Shown piece after piece: positions 40,643 to 49,816 of a stretch of 64,000 bases of DNA. Source of the DNA: Symbiodinium natans (Eukaryota > Sar > Dinophyceae > Suessiales > Symbiodiniaceae); NCBI GenBank assembly GCA_905221605.1, contig CAJNDS010000673.1, forward strand, positions 1-64,000, in the 5' to 3' direction. A program made the position numbers and the translations under genes. The number at the start of each line of letters is the position of its first letter. The first letter of the stretch is position 1. Below the pieces are notes generated by a model. That model worked only from the letters and a program-made list of their open reading frames with translations, was not told the DNA's origin and ran no database searches.

Positions 40643-42364
40643 ATGGATCCGAGTGCCACGATGCAACGGAGCATTCAACAGTTGGAAGGCATGCGCCAGG
40701 GGGCGAGACGCAGGAGACTGATATTGTTGGAAGCCCACGCCGCGCAGCACGGCATAGAGCTGCCACAGACGCTCCGAGAGGAGCTCCAGGCGTCGTATGC
40801 CGAGGCGGAGTCCACTGGAGGGGACGAGATGGATCTGGACCTGGATTCGGCAAGGCTGGACCCTTCGACCTCATCTCCTTCGGTAGAGTACGTCATGGAA
40901 GAGACGGAAGCGGCGGAAGCACCGTCGTCCCACACCGGGGTGAGGGAATTCCAAGCGGATCCTTCGATGTCAGAGGCTCCAGCCAAGAGACCCGCTATGG
41001 TGCAGATGAAGCCGACGCCGAAGATCAAATCCAAGGAGAAAACCATGGCCGTGAGACCGGTGCGGAATTTGCTGCCGGACCATGTGGATCAATCGACCAT
41101 GGGAGTCGATCCTCGGGAGCCCTCCGGCCCCACGCCGGCATCGTCAGCGCCAGCACGGAGAGGAAAACGGCGCTGGGCGTCGGCAGGCTGGACGACGTGG
41201 GTTGCTCGTCGGTTCGGAGGAGCTTGGACGGCACAAGCTTCGGGAGCCAGCGACTCACCGGATACGCCGGTGACGCTGTTTTGTCTCCTGTGCCAGAAGT
41301 ATGTCACCGAAGCCCATTTGATGAGCGAGCCACACGAAGCCAACATGCAGGGCTTCACGCAGACCATCTCCAAGGAGGGCCTCCACGTGACGCAGAACCC
41401 GGTGGATTGGGCCACATGGGAGCAAGCTCTTGCGGAGCCAGAGCAGCTGGTACTTGGAGCAACGGAAGGCAAGACTCGGTCATTGGTTGCGCTGGGACCG
41501 ACCGGCGGTTCGGGCGAGTTCCCTCAGCCGAACCCGAAGGAAACAACCGCGGCAGCACCGGCGAGCTCAGGGCTAGGACCATCGACAATGGTGGTGGAGG
41601 TGGACGAGTCCGACGAGGATTGGGGGGAATGGAGGCCAACCACAGGGGTTCCAGCTCCAACGACCCCAGCACATCCGAAGGATCCCCCTATCTCCATGAT
41701 GCAGCCGCCGGGAGAACCGGTCGGCCCGACAGCAGTGTACACGGAGCACCGCCGGGGCCCCGAGCCCAGGCATGCAAAGAGCGCTCTCCGAGTGACACCT
41801 CCCTGGCGGGAATCACTTTCCAACCTGGGCTTTCGTGGTCCGTATCTGCAGCTGCATCTGAGCACACCAGGCCACACCTCAGAAGGGCTACAAGCCCTCG
41901 GACCTTTGAGGGAGAGCTTCCTGCGGATGCAGGCGAAGGACCATGCCCAACTGCCGGTCAGCTTGACACCTCCGAAAGCCGCCAGCGACCTGTCCGGCAA
42001 TGTGATGAGGGTGGCAGAGGCAATGGAAACAGGAGCATCGGGAACAGTGGCACCGGGAGGAAGGCCATTCAGCCCAATGAGCCTTCGCATGGAGCTCGAG
42101 ACAGGGATCCTCACAGGCCAAGCATACGAGGACGGCGCCGAGCAAGATCGGAGAACATACAGGCTGCGAGGGCGGTCGCCAAGCCAAGATTGGCGCTCCC
42201 GATCCCTCCGCCACCTCCGGTTCCACGACCCGAGCGCACTCCCGAGACACCAATTCCGTGGAGTGGCGCACCCTCTCCTGCATTCATGGAACTCATCAGG
42301 CGCCGCCGAGATCGCCAAGAGCGCGATCGTTCTCGCTCCCCGTCTCCCTGAAAGGGAGTACTGA
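40643..42364 (+). CDS. Uncharacterised copia ORF between protease and integrase (573 aa)
   Basis: Not part of the canonical copia set. ATG 40,643 opens a frame with strongly G/C-biased third positions. Seen: a helical N-terminus (MQRSIQQLEGMRQGARRRRL); an acidic Ser/Glu stretch; a basic tract (PKIKSKEKT); a C2H2-like motif CLLCQKYVTEAHLMSEPH near 41,280-41,340; and a proline-rich second half. Its last ~80 residues look less plausible than the overlapping +2-shifted frame, so a frameshift near 42,100 is possible. It may act as part of the polyprotein (nucleic-acid binding or Gag accessory). No family recognised. Confidence 0.5.
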   Translation: MDPSATMQRSIQQLEGMRQGARRRRLILLEAHAAQHGIELPQTLREELQASYAEAESTGGDEMDLDLDSARLDPSTSSPSVEYVMEETEAAEAPSSHTGVREFQADPSMSEAPAKRPAMVQMKPTPKIKSKEKTMAVRPVRNLLPDHVDQSTMGVDPREPSGPTPASSAPARRGKRRWASAGWTTWVARRFGGAWTAQASGASDSPDTPVTLFCLLCQKYVTEAHLMSEPHEANMQGFTQTISKEGLHVTQNPVDWATWEQALAEPEQLVLGATEGKTRSLVALGPTGGSGEFPQPNPKETTAAAPASSGLGPSTMVVEVDESDEDWGEWRPTTGVPAPTTPAHPKDPPISMMQPPGEPVGPTAVYTEHRRGPEPRHAKSALRVTPPWRESLSNLGFRGPYLQLHLSTPGHTSEGLQALGPLRESFLRMQAKDHAQLPVSLTPPKAASDLSGNVMRVAEAMETGASGTVAPGGRPFSPMSLRMELETGILTGQAYEDGAEQDRRTYRLRGRSPSQDWRSRSLRHLRFHDPSALPRHQFRGVAHPLLHSWNSSGAAEIAKSAIVLAPRLPEREY

Positions 42365-43547
42365 GAAGCCCAACCCAATCCTTGCAGCTTTGTCCCAAGA
42401 TGAAAGAAAAGAGCCCGATACGCGACAGCCACAACAACAGTTTGAGTTAGTCACTGAAGAAGGAATTATTGGGGACAATGTGCGTAGTAAACACGCTGAG
42501 CTGCAGCACCACATGCAGGGACACGTACCATACATGTCTGACTGTGAGTTTTGCCAGCGGACTAGAGGGACCACTCCAGCACGAAAGCGTAGCGACCTGA
42601 ACCCGAGAGAGTTTCAGCTTGACCAGTGCTTCTTTCGCAAGCTTGCATTCATCGTACTGGTTCATACCATGAGCTTTGCAATTGCAGTTTGCTTTAGACC
42701 TGAGGGAGAGAGCGCAGCAACAACAGCAGAACATTTGCATCCCTGGGTCAGGCACTTTGGTGTGAAACAACCGCATTTCATGTCTGATGCAGAGGGACTC
42801 ACGAAGAACATCGCAGCGAGACTCGCTGATCTTTGTGAGGGTACTGAGGACAGCTTTGCACCCGAAAGGCATGCACCAGCAGCAGAACGAGCCATTAGGA
42901 CCCTAAAAGGAATCGTAGCGACACATGAGCTTGAGTTGCGGGAACATGGCGTTGTTTTGGATGCTGAGTGTGCGGATGTTTTCGACCTTTTGTTTCAATA
43001 CGCAGCACACACGCACAACAGGTTTTCAGTTTCTGTAGGGTCGACCATGACACCCATGCAGAAGATCCGCGGAGATCGCGTGCGACCGCAAGTCACGTAT
43101 CCGTTCGGTGCGGTAGCATACGCTAAGATAACGCGGGCTAGAAGACCTGACGCGGATGCCAAGTATGCTCGAGGGATCTACTTGGGACCAGTGCTTGGGA
43201 GCACAGGTCATGCCATGGAAATCCGCTTGGATAGTGGGGAGACGAAACGGGTGATCGCGCCCGGACTCAAATTGCTCTACCCGTTGCGTTTCGACGCAAA
43301 TCTTCTGCCCGGTGCAAAGGCCCTAGATGGCTTCGTGCCCCCGCCTGAAGCACCGAAGACCAAAAAGCTGTTTCTCCCATATGTTCCAGGTGGAGGTCCT
43401 CCCATAGACTGGGTGAGACAACATGGTGTTACACCCAAGTGCCCCGGATGCCAGGAAGGCGTCAGCTCGAGCAGGCATTCCCAAAAGTGTGTGAAGAGAT
43501 ACCAAAAATGGTTGCGTGATTCCATCGATGCTGGAGGCATTAGATGA
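42258..43547 (+). CDS. Copia integrase (frame 42,258-43,547)
   Basis: Inserts element cDNA into the genome. The reliable part begins at about 42,352. HHCC zinc-binding: HAELQHHMQGH followed by CEFC. Catalytic core: D in FQLDQCFF (42,621), D in FMSDAEG (42,786) and E in PAAERAIRTLKG (42,885), 32 residues apart, matching the D-D-35-E arrangement. A GHAMEIRLDSG-type C-terminal region follows. The end has a CPGC…H…C cluster. The frame differs by +1 from the preceding ORF and overlaps the RT frame by about 20-32 nt. The first ~30 residues from 42,258 are probably out-of-frame relative to the neighbour and not real. Confidence 0.85.
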   Translation: MEWRTLSCIHGTHQAPPRSPRARSFSLPVSLKGSTEKPNPILAALSQDERKEPDTRQPQQQFELVTEEGIIGDNVRSKHAELQHHMQGHVPYMSDCEFCQRTRGTTPARKRSDLNPREFQLDQCFFRKLAFIVLVHTMSFAIAVCFRPEGESAATTAEHLHPWVRHFGVKQPHFMSDAEGLTKNIAARLADLCEGTEDSFAPERHAPAAERAIRTLKGIVATHELELREHGVVLDAECADVFDLLFQYAAHTHNRFSVSVGSTMTPMQKIRGDRVRPQVTYPFGAVAYAKITRARRPDADAKYARGIYLGPVLGSTGHAMEIRLDSGETKRVIAPGLKLLYPLRFDANLLPGAKALDGFVPPPEAPKTKKLFLPYVPGGGPPIDWVRQHGVTPKCPGCQEGVSSSRHSQKCVKRYQKWLRDSIDAGGIR

Positions 43548-46500
43548 AGGACCGAAGGTCGACCGAAGACCTGAAGAGCTAGTTGGAGAAGACCCATACG
43601 ATGATGACGAGCAAATGAAGCCAAACAAGCGAATACGCTTTGGAGGAGAGGAGGTCCGAGCGTTTGATCCTGAGCAAGCAGGAGTCGGAGACCTAGAGAT
43701 CCCGGAGATGTCAGTGCCGGATGCTGACTGGAATGTGTCCGAGTACCAGCCGTCCGAGGCTGAGGATGACGATATGGGAGAAGCTCCAGAGATGGAAGAC
43801 GCTCCAGAGCATCCCCAGACATTCCATGAGGGGGTCCCAGTCCGATACCTGGAGGAATTGCTCGAGAACGCCCACTACACACCACAACCACTCTCTTGTT
43901 GTGACCACTACGACGTCGAAGCAGCATGTCACCTACTGGTTGGTCGGTCGAGCGTGGAGAAGTTCCCGTATGTTTGCTTGAACACAACAACACAACGACA
44001 GCACCACAAGCAACAGCAGTCGGTCGAGCGTGAAGCAGTTGAGTTGTTGAATCTCCAGGACCACCCATGTGTATGTTCTTCAGTTAAAGAGAAAAAGGAA
44101 GATGAGTCCGCAGGGGCGTACATGAGAATCCAAGACAGGACTCTGTGGGTGAATCGACCTCGAGCCAGCTACGACGACCTGGAAGGTTTCCAGCTGGACC
44201 CTGAAGAGACATGGCAAGGAATCAAGAAAGAAGTGAATGCGCTCGATAGTCTGAAAGTTGGTTATGCAAGATCAAAGAGCGAGATTGATGAATACCGCAA
44301 AGCCAACCCAAACTGTCGGACGGTCAAGTCCCGATGGGTCCTCACTCAGAAGGCCCCAGGACTAGTCCGAGCAAGGATAGTCGCTAAGGATTTTGCTCAT
44401 GGCCGACCATCCGCACTCGATTTGGGGTTGAGTTCTAATACTGCGTCGGTGGAAGCCCTCAAAATCGTCCTTGCACGGGCGGCGAAGGGAAAGATGCGGG
44501 CTTACGGCCTCGACATATCCACCGCGTTTCTCTTTGCGCAGGTAGTGGAACCCACCATTATCGAGTTGCCAAGCACATTCGCGCTCGAGAGCGGCGAAAC
44601 CGCGTACTTGATACTAGAGAAAGCGCTCTACGGTTTGCGTTCCGCCAGCCTTAGCTGGCAGCGACACCTGAACAGGATCGTATCTGCACTAGGCTTACAA
44701 GCGAGTCCGCTTGAACCGACGCTTTTCAGCGGATGGGTCAACCTTGAATCCGGATGGGAGTATATCATCATGTTAGCGTACGTGGATGATTTGCTCATTG
44801 TGTCCTCTACCGAAAAAGGGTTCGAGTACGTCCACGAAGCCCTGAGTTCAGTCTTGAAAGTCAAAGTGACAGGGAGGCTGATCGAAGATGGGCAGATGGA
44901 ATTCCTCGGCCGTTTAATCCGTTGGGATGGACGACAAATCATGCTTGGGGTGAAGCCTGAGTATGTGAAGTCGGTCTTTACATCTTTCGGATGGGACATA
45001 TCCACCGCGAAAGCATCCTTGACGACACCCGACATCAGGAGTATGTACGATGAGGAGAGTGTTGAAGAGCCTTCGAAGGAGCTGTCGAGTGAGGCCGCCT
45101 CACGATTCCGAAGTTGCCTAGGGAAGATAGGATGGCTCTGTCAAACTCGCTCAGATATAACGTATTTTCACTCCATGTTGTCACGCGGACAAAGCATGCC
45201 ACGGCAAGTGCATGAAGATGCACTTCGCAAGTTCCTGCGATGGTTAGCAGCGTTTCCGCTGTTAGATCAAATCTTCCCGCTCGGAGATGGCAAGACCAAT
45301 GAGGGGGAGAATGCCAGCCTGGTAGCCTATTGCGACAGCAATTGGGGCAGCGAGATGAGCGTAGCCCGGAAGAGCACCAGTGGCGGAGTGATCTACATCG
45401 CAGTGGACGGTCTGTGGTACTGCATAAAGGGGTACAGCCGCCTGCAGAGCGTCGTGGCACTCAGCTCAGCAGAGGCAGAGTTGTTTGCCATCGCCGAGGC
45501 AGCGAAAGAGGTGGCAGGACTTGCGCAATTGACGGCGCATATCTGGGGCACCCTCCAGAAACCCCACCGCGTGTACACTGACTCTGCCTCAGCTAGGCAA
45601 ATTGCCAGCATGGAGGGGCTACTCAGGCGCATGCGGCATATAGACTTGAGGTTGTGCTTTATCCAAGACCGTGTCCATAGCGGCGAGTTAGCAGTAGAGG
45701 GAGTGGCCGGAACCGAGAATGTGAGCGATCTTCTCACAAAGAATTTAAATCGCCTCCAAACAGCAAAGCATACAGCAACCCTCGGACTAGAAGATGTCAC
45801 CAACATCGATTTCCGAGAGGTCCCAGCAGTCAGGTCTTGCTTGTTGCTGTCTGGAGTGCTAGATTCGATACTCGGGCCGGACAACCTCGAATACGAAGCT
45901 TTCTGTCGGCTATGCGAACTCGAGACTGAATATTCGACTTTGCTGATCGAGTTTTGCACGAGTTCACGTTCGAATCTGTACCTGCAAGGAAGTGTGCACC
46001 AAGTATTTGTCCTGCCGATTACTCAAGGGGTTGACGGAACCTCAAATGACACCGTGGAGCGGGTCATGTCTGCAATGAATGTTGCGAGAGAATGGGGGAT
46101 GAAGGTTGTTTTCTGGAGCAGCACTCCTTGTACCGGAGGTAGCCCGTACCAACGGCGACACGAAGATCGGCCGGGCTATCAGGACCATCTACAAGCTTTA
46201 TTCACGGTGCATCGCAAGCTCTGGGTGATGGTGAACCACCCGCAAGTAGGGGTATGGGTCATAGAATGGCCGCAGCGGTGTGCATACTGGGGATGGGCAA
46301 GCACCCGTTCGTTTGCAAAGCAACGAACCCATTACACTGGCGAAGTGCACGGCTGTGTTTCAGGCTTGGTAGGCAGAGATGGATTACCTATCCGAAAGAT
46401 TTGGAAACTGATGTCGAACGATGAACAGTTTGTGCGAACAATGTCCGAAACGTTTGCATGTACCTGCAAGGGAGATCATTCACGAAACTTTGATCTCAAA

Positions 46501-46563
46501 GAAACGCAGCACTATCCGCCAGCTTTCGCGGACGTCGCCCTGGAAAGCTTGCGACTGCGGTAA
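43528..46563 (+). CDS. Copia reverse transcriptase/RNase H with C-terminal extension (~1,011 aa)
   Basis: Copies element RNA into DNA and removes the RNA. An acidic N-terminus is followed by the copia RT: RTVKSRWVLTQK, DISTAFLFAQ (motif A Asp), ALYGLRSASLSWQRHL, and LAYVDDLLIV (YVDD at 44,779-44,790). RNase H: AYCDSNWGS, SSAEAELFAI, TDSASAR, GTENVSDLLTK. Copia Pol normally ends shortly after this last motif (about 45,740), but here the frame continues for ~270 residues with VVFWSSTPCTGGSPYQ (46,105-46,152) and WVIEWPQRCAYWGW. The overlap with integrase is in the +1 frame. The stop at 46,561 is followed by the purine tract about 200 nt later. Confidence 0.9.
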   Translation: MLEALDEGPKVDRRPEELVGEDPYDDDEQMKPNKRIRFGGEEVRAFDPEQAGVGDLEIPEMSVPDADWNVSEYQPSEAEDDDMGEAPEMEDAPEHPQTFHEGVPVRYLEELLENAHYTPQPLSCCDHYDVEAACHLLVGRSSVEKFPYVCLNTTTQRQHHKQQQSVEREAVELLNLQDHPCVCSSVKEKKEDESAGAYMRIQDRTLWVNRPRASYDDLEGFQLDPEETWQGIKKEVNALDSLKVGYARSKSEIDEYRKANPNCRTVKSRWVLTQKAPGLVRARIVAKDFAHGRPSALDLGLSSNTASVEALKIVLARAAKGKMRAYGLDISTAFLFAQVVEPTIIELPSTFALESGETAYLILEKALYGLRSASLSWQRHLNRIVSALGLQASPLEPTLFSGWVNLESGWEYIIMLAYVDDLLIVSSTEKGFEYVHEALSSVLKVKVTGRLIEDGQMEFLGRLIRWDGRQIMLGVKPEYVKSVFTSFGWDISTAKASLTTPDIRSMYDEESVEEPSKELSSEAASRFRSCLGKIGWLCQTRSDITYFHSMLSRGQSMPRQVHEDALRKFLRWLAAFPLLDQIFPLGDGKTNEGENASLVAYCDSNWGSEMSVARKSTSGGVIYIAVDGLWYCIKGYSRLQSVVALSSAEAELFAIAEAAKEVAGLAQLTAHIWGTLQKPHRVYTDSASARQIASMEGLLRRMRHIDLRLCFIQDRVHSGELAVEGVAGTENVSDLLTKNLNRLQTAKHTATLGLEDVTNIDFREVPAVRSCLLLSGVLDSILGPDNLEYEAFCRLCELETEYSTLLIEFCTSSRSNLYLQGSVHQVFVLPITQGVDGTSNDTVERVMSAMNVAREWGMKVVFWSSTPCTGGSPYQRRHEDRPGYQDHLQALFTVHRKLWVMVNHPQVGVWVIEWPQRCAYWGWASTRSFAKQRTHYTGEVHGCVSGLVGRDGLPIRKIWKLMSNDEQFVRTMSETFACTCKGDHSRNFDLKETQHYPPAFADVALESLRLR

Positions 46564-46765
46564 TTTGAGCCCGCCCGCCCGCCCTGGCTTGCCCGCCCAC
46601 CCGCCCAGCCAGGTTACTTTGCGAGAGTTAGTCGACCTCCAGCGGTCTGAAGCAGTGCAGCGGTCTAGGACTGAGGAATGCGCCGGAATCCATGGCCCGG
46701 CGAGAAGCTTAGTTGGCTTTGCGTGGAGCTTAGTTGACGTGACCAACAGTGAAACTCTTGGTCAT

Positions 46766-46772
46766 GAGGGGG
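46766..46772 (+). promoter_or_regulatory. Polypurine tract
   Basis: GAGGGGG immediately before AGTTGATATATG, the LTR start, as expected for plus-strand priming. It marks the original 3' LTR junction. Confidence 0.75.
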
Positions 46773-46788
46773 AGTTGATATATGTGAC
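46773..46788 (+). repeat. First 16 nt of 3' LTR before the insertion
   Basis: AGTTGATATATGTGAC, identical to the 5' LTR start; the LTR is interrupted here. The same sequence (minus one T) restarts at 49,276, so the foreign segment is flanked by a ~15-nt direct repeat. Confidence 0.85.
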
Positions 46789-46915
46789 TGGCTCAAGATC
46801 TCGGCTCAACCCCGGTGGGGTGCACAGGTAGCAGAGCGGTAGCTGTGTGAACCAGCCTCGAGTCCCCTAACTGTTTTGGGTACCAGGCCTGCTTTTCACA
46901 GCCTTCATTTGAGCC

Positions 46916-47833
46916 ATGTCCAGAGCACCTGTGCAGTCGAGATCCTCACTGGCAGCAAGTGATGGGTTGGAGTCATCTCACCCAACTTGCTCTGCAGAGA
47001 GCCAGAAAGAAGGCACGGCCCGACTGGAGGGCGAAGCAGCCCGGCTTGGGGAACTCTTCCCTTATGCGAGTCCTCTTACAGCCGGCTGTGGAGTTTCTCC
47101 AGCCTTGGAAGACCAGGTAAGATGCTCGAGCAGCCTGGCAAATCCAGAGCGAACTTGGGCCCATAGAGCCAATTGTGGTCCCAGCCAATGCAGGACTTTC
47201 CACCAAGCACTCTGCTTTCGCTGGCATCACAAGGGCCGGAAAGAGTGGCTGCTCCTCTCCGAGGACAGCAGCGTGTATTTTGTTCGCACCAGCAAATCCG
47301 GCAAAACAGTCCGAGCCGGACCCTGTGGGCAATGGAGATGCATGGAAGACCCAGCAGAGCTCCACGGGGGAACGGGAGGCGACCCGCCCGTGCAGTGGCT
47401 TCGCCTTTTGAACTTTAATTGCACTGGCTGTGGTAACATTCCAACCCATAACCTCAACTTCTTGCCCGGTCCTGGGAAAAGGCAACCAGCGATCTTGCAT
47501 GGAGAGGATGGAAGACGCATCGAGCTCTACTGTGCCCTTTGTCTAGAAAGCTTCCTAGCGTGCACGTGGAGCTGGCCGAGTTTCGACCAAGCAGTTAGGA
47601 GACCGGTGTTTCTGGACTACGCTTCCCTTGCTAACTTGCGTCAGTTAGGTCACCAAGGTACGGAGCCCGTAGAACCTTTGCTGGCGCCGCTGTCTTCTGC
47701 AGCCAGCGCACATGGCTGGACCTTCCTTGAGGAAGGGTGTTCTCAGGATCTAGACTCCCCAGAAGAAGCAGGCAACAGTGATTGGCTGGTGTGTGGCTTT
47801 GAAGACTTGGAAGACGTCCCCTGGGAGGTCTGA
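46916..47833 (+). CDS. Unrecognised 305-aa protein in the captured segment
   Basis: Intronless ORF from ATG 46,916 (context GCCATGTCC). The family is not recognised. The N-terminal ~80 residues are Ser/Glu-rich. The middle has a WHHKGRKEW strip. Two Cys pairs, CTGC (near 47,420) and CALC (near 47,533), could form one zinc site. The C-terminus is acidic (CGFEDLEDVPWEV). There is no signal peptide or membrane segment. Its location between a spliced-leader-like 9-mer and a full 3' LTR suggests a host message carried by the retroelement. A paralogous spliced locus elsewhere in the genome would be expected. Confidence 0.5.
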   Translation: MSRAPVQSRSSLAASDGLESSHPTCSAESQKEGTARLEGEAARLGELFPYASPLTAGCGVSPALEDQVRCSSSLANPERTWAHRANCGPSQCRTFHQALCFRWHHKGRKEWLLLSEDSSVYFVRTSKSGKTVRAGPCGQWRCMEDPAELHGGTGGDPPVQWLRLLNFNCTGCGNIPTHNLNFLPGPGKRQPAILHGEDGRRIELYCALCLESFLACTWSWPSFDQAVRRPVFLDYASLANLRQLGHQGTEPVEPLLAPLSSAASAHGWTFLEEGCSQDLDSPEEAGNSDWLVCGFEDLEDVPWEV

Positions 47834-49275
47834 CCTAATCCGGCCCCAACCCACCCAAATTGCAGGAGCTATGCCCTGCCAGAATCAAGGGTGAGATGCT
47901 CACCCTCCGGAATCCCTTTGTCACGGGTGAAGCTTCTCCCCGTCCAATCAGCAACGGTCCTGTGAGTCCGTTCCCAAACTGAGAGTGCCATAGGGCACCA
48001 CGGAAATCTTGCATAGAATTGGATCATTTAATGATCGCATAAGGATGCAGGTTGTAAGAATGCAAGCAGAAGTGCTCAGTCCCGGCACGTACCCAGATCC
48101 ATCCGTCGGAATATTTTCGCAGTTGTTCCGATGGACACCCTGCAGGACAGGCCGCCACGATGCGGCTTTTGTTCAGCCTGACACCGGTTCGGCCCCTTTG
48201 CTCGGTCTGTGCAGCAGACCGCTGGACCGGGTTTTCGGGCTCAGGTGCTTGTGGGTCTTCCACAGGCCCAACACGGGGTTCTCGCAAACACAGCGCACGA
48301 AAGGATAACGTTAGAACCGCACCCTGAAGATCCTCACTGGTTGATGAGGGGAGGGAGGGCGCTGAGGTGTGGCAGGAACGGACGAGGATCCTAGTACGCC
48401 GACCGTATGAGGTTTAGGGCATTTCCCTGCATCAGTTTGGGGTTACCCGTGTTTGGCCTGTCGAGGATCTCCTTTGAGATTCCTGCAGGGTGCTGTTGTT
48501 TCTCTCCGGGTGGTGCAAGCCCATCTTGGAGGAAGCCTAGCGGCAGGCGTTGTTGTTAGGGACCAATGCTTGGCTGACGGACAGCCAGAGGCACCAGATT
48601 GTGGAGGTTAAAGGCTGTGGCTCGGTGCCTGAAAGCCTGCCCAACTGAGCTGCCCAAATCAACCAAGCCCTCCCTGCGTGCAAGTGGTATGGGCTCCTTG
48701 GAGCCGCTGAGGTTGAACCAGTTAGTAAGAGCGAGAAAGCTGGTTCCCCTCCCTGGTGAGTAAGTGCGAGAAAGCCAGGTCAGCAAACGGGGCTAACAGG
48801 AGCTCAGTGCTGCTGCGGCATGAGTTCCTGGGGCCTAGGTTAGTAAGGGCGAGAAAGCCTAGGCCTGTGCCGGAGGTTGGCGACTTTGCCAAGCCACTTG
48901 CGTTCAGTTTAGTACAGGCATTGCCCATGTATCGGTTCCAGACCTTCTGCCTTTTCTGAGTGAGCCGGAAGTGGGTGAGTTTCTCCCCTGTACTGGCAGG
49001 GCTGATAGGGTAGGCAGTACAGACCAGGCAGTTCAACCTGCAGAACATTTTGCCTAGGGCTTTGTACAGTGCCAAACCAGTGAGTAGCCGTAGGCCGCCG
49101 AGCTTCTCGCGGAACTGGTTAGGCCCTTTTTCTTCTCTCGGTGCTCCCTGCACATAGTACGGCCGTGTCAAGCAGGCCAAGGACACCTCGAGAGTCCCTT
49201 TTCCGTGCATAGTTAATACCTACCGGAACTCCGGTTCCGAAGAGCCTAACCTGGCTAGCGACTCAGCCGCTTTCG
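47834..49275 (+). other. 3' non-coding part of the captured segment
   Basis: No supportable ORF. Three copies of an AGTAAG(A/T/G)GCGAGAAAGC motif lie near 48,725, 48,762 and 48,842, each followed by a C-rich stretch. It could be a long 3' UTR or a second captured sequence. Confidence 0.4.
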
Positions 49276-49811
49276 AGTGATATATGTGACCCTCCTAGTT
49301 TCCCAGTTGACACGTGATGTGCACTTGAGTTGTCTGCTATGAGTGTGAAGCATAGGCACGAGGACATGTCAGGCAGTGCAGATTTCTTTTGGCTTGGTGA
49401 GACCTTGTTTTTGAGTGGGAAGAACCGTTTTCTGTTCGTTTTCTCGAAACTCGTTTGTCGGAACTCGTTTCCTGTTTGTGACCTGGTATTTGGTGACCAG
49501 AAGTGACTCAAGCCAGTTTAGGTCTGCACAGAGCTCAGCAGAGCACCTAAGAGGTGCTAGGAACCTACCCACAGTGTTTAGGAGTAGAAGTTCCATGGCT
49601 GAGTGTTTTTACCTGAAGTACCTTTGTTTTCCCATGTCTGGCAGACAGTGTTTGAAGCTGGAGAGCCGTGCTCGCATTGGCTCAAGACGAGCGGAGCTCG
49701 AGAAGCTGTGAACAGCGCAGTGAAAAGAGTCCGCACTTCGTGCTGTGAGGGTTAAGTGTAGTCTTGACCTGAGGTCCCTTAGGCCCCGTAGCTGTGCCAC
49801 GAGTTTCAACG
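49276..49811 (+). repeat. 3' LTR of copia element
   Basis: Matches the 5' LTR throughout, differing by one deleted T at the start, a TCTG insertion near 49,332 and two extra T near 49,410. Ends TTTCAACG, followed by TGTTA. Confidence 0.9.
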
Positions 49812-49816
49812 TGTTA
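49812..49816. repeat. Target-site duplication TGTTA, right
   Basis: Pairs with 37,239-37,243. Confidence 0.85.

Larger units (their letters stand above)
46789..49275 (+). mobile_element. Foreign 2.5-kb insert in the copia element, processed-transcript-like
   Basis: Starts TGGCTCAAG (46,789-46,797), the last 9 nt of the dinoflagellate spliced leader, directly abutting the LTR fragment. It then has ~118 nt of leader, an intronless 305-aa ORF and 1.44 kb of trailing sequence. Direct repeats AGTTGATATATGTGAC and AGTGATATATGTGAC flank it. Either a trans-spliced mRNA cDNA was inserted into the LTR with a target duplication, or the mRNA was captured by template switching during reverse transcription. 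No poly(A) is seen at the 3' end. Confidence 0.6.
37244..49811 (+). mobile_element. Ty1/copia LTR retrotransposon with internal insertion
   Basis: LTRs at 37,244-37,774 and 49,276-49,811, a primer-binding-like site immediately after the 5' LTR, a purine tract at 46,766-46,772, and domains in copia order Gag-PR-IN-RT-RH. The LTRs differ only by three small indels by eye, implying recent insertion. It lies inside the right foldback arm with a TGTTA target duplication. A 2.5-kb foreign segment (46,789-49,275) sits between the first 16 nt of the 3' LTR and a complete 3' LTR. Coding frames change at several points between domains. Confidence 0.9.

Noticed and set aside
40643-42432. Minus-strand ORFs of up to 302 codons opposite the copia middle ORF
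   Set aside because: Shadow frames of a G/C-third-position-biased coding strand.
46773-46788. A second, solo copia LTR
   Set aside because: Only the first 16 nt match the LTR; the following sequence is unrelated, so an interruption is the better reading.
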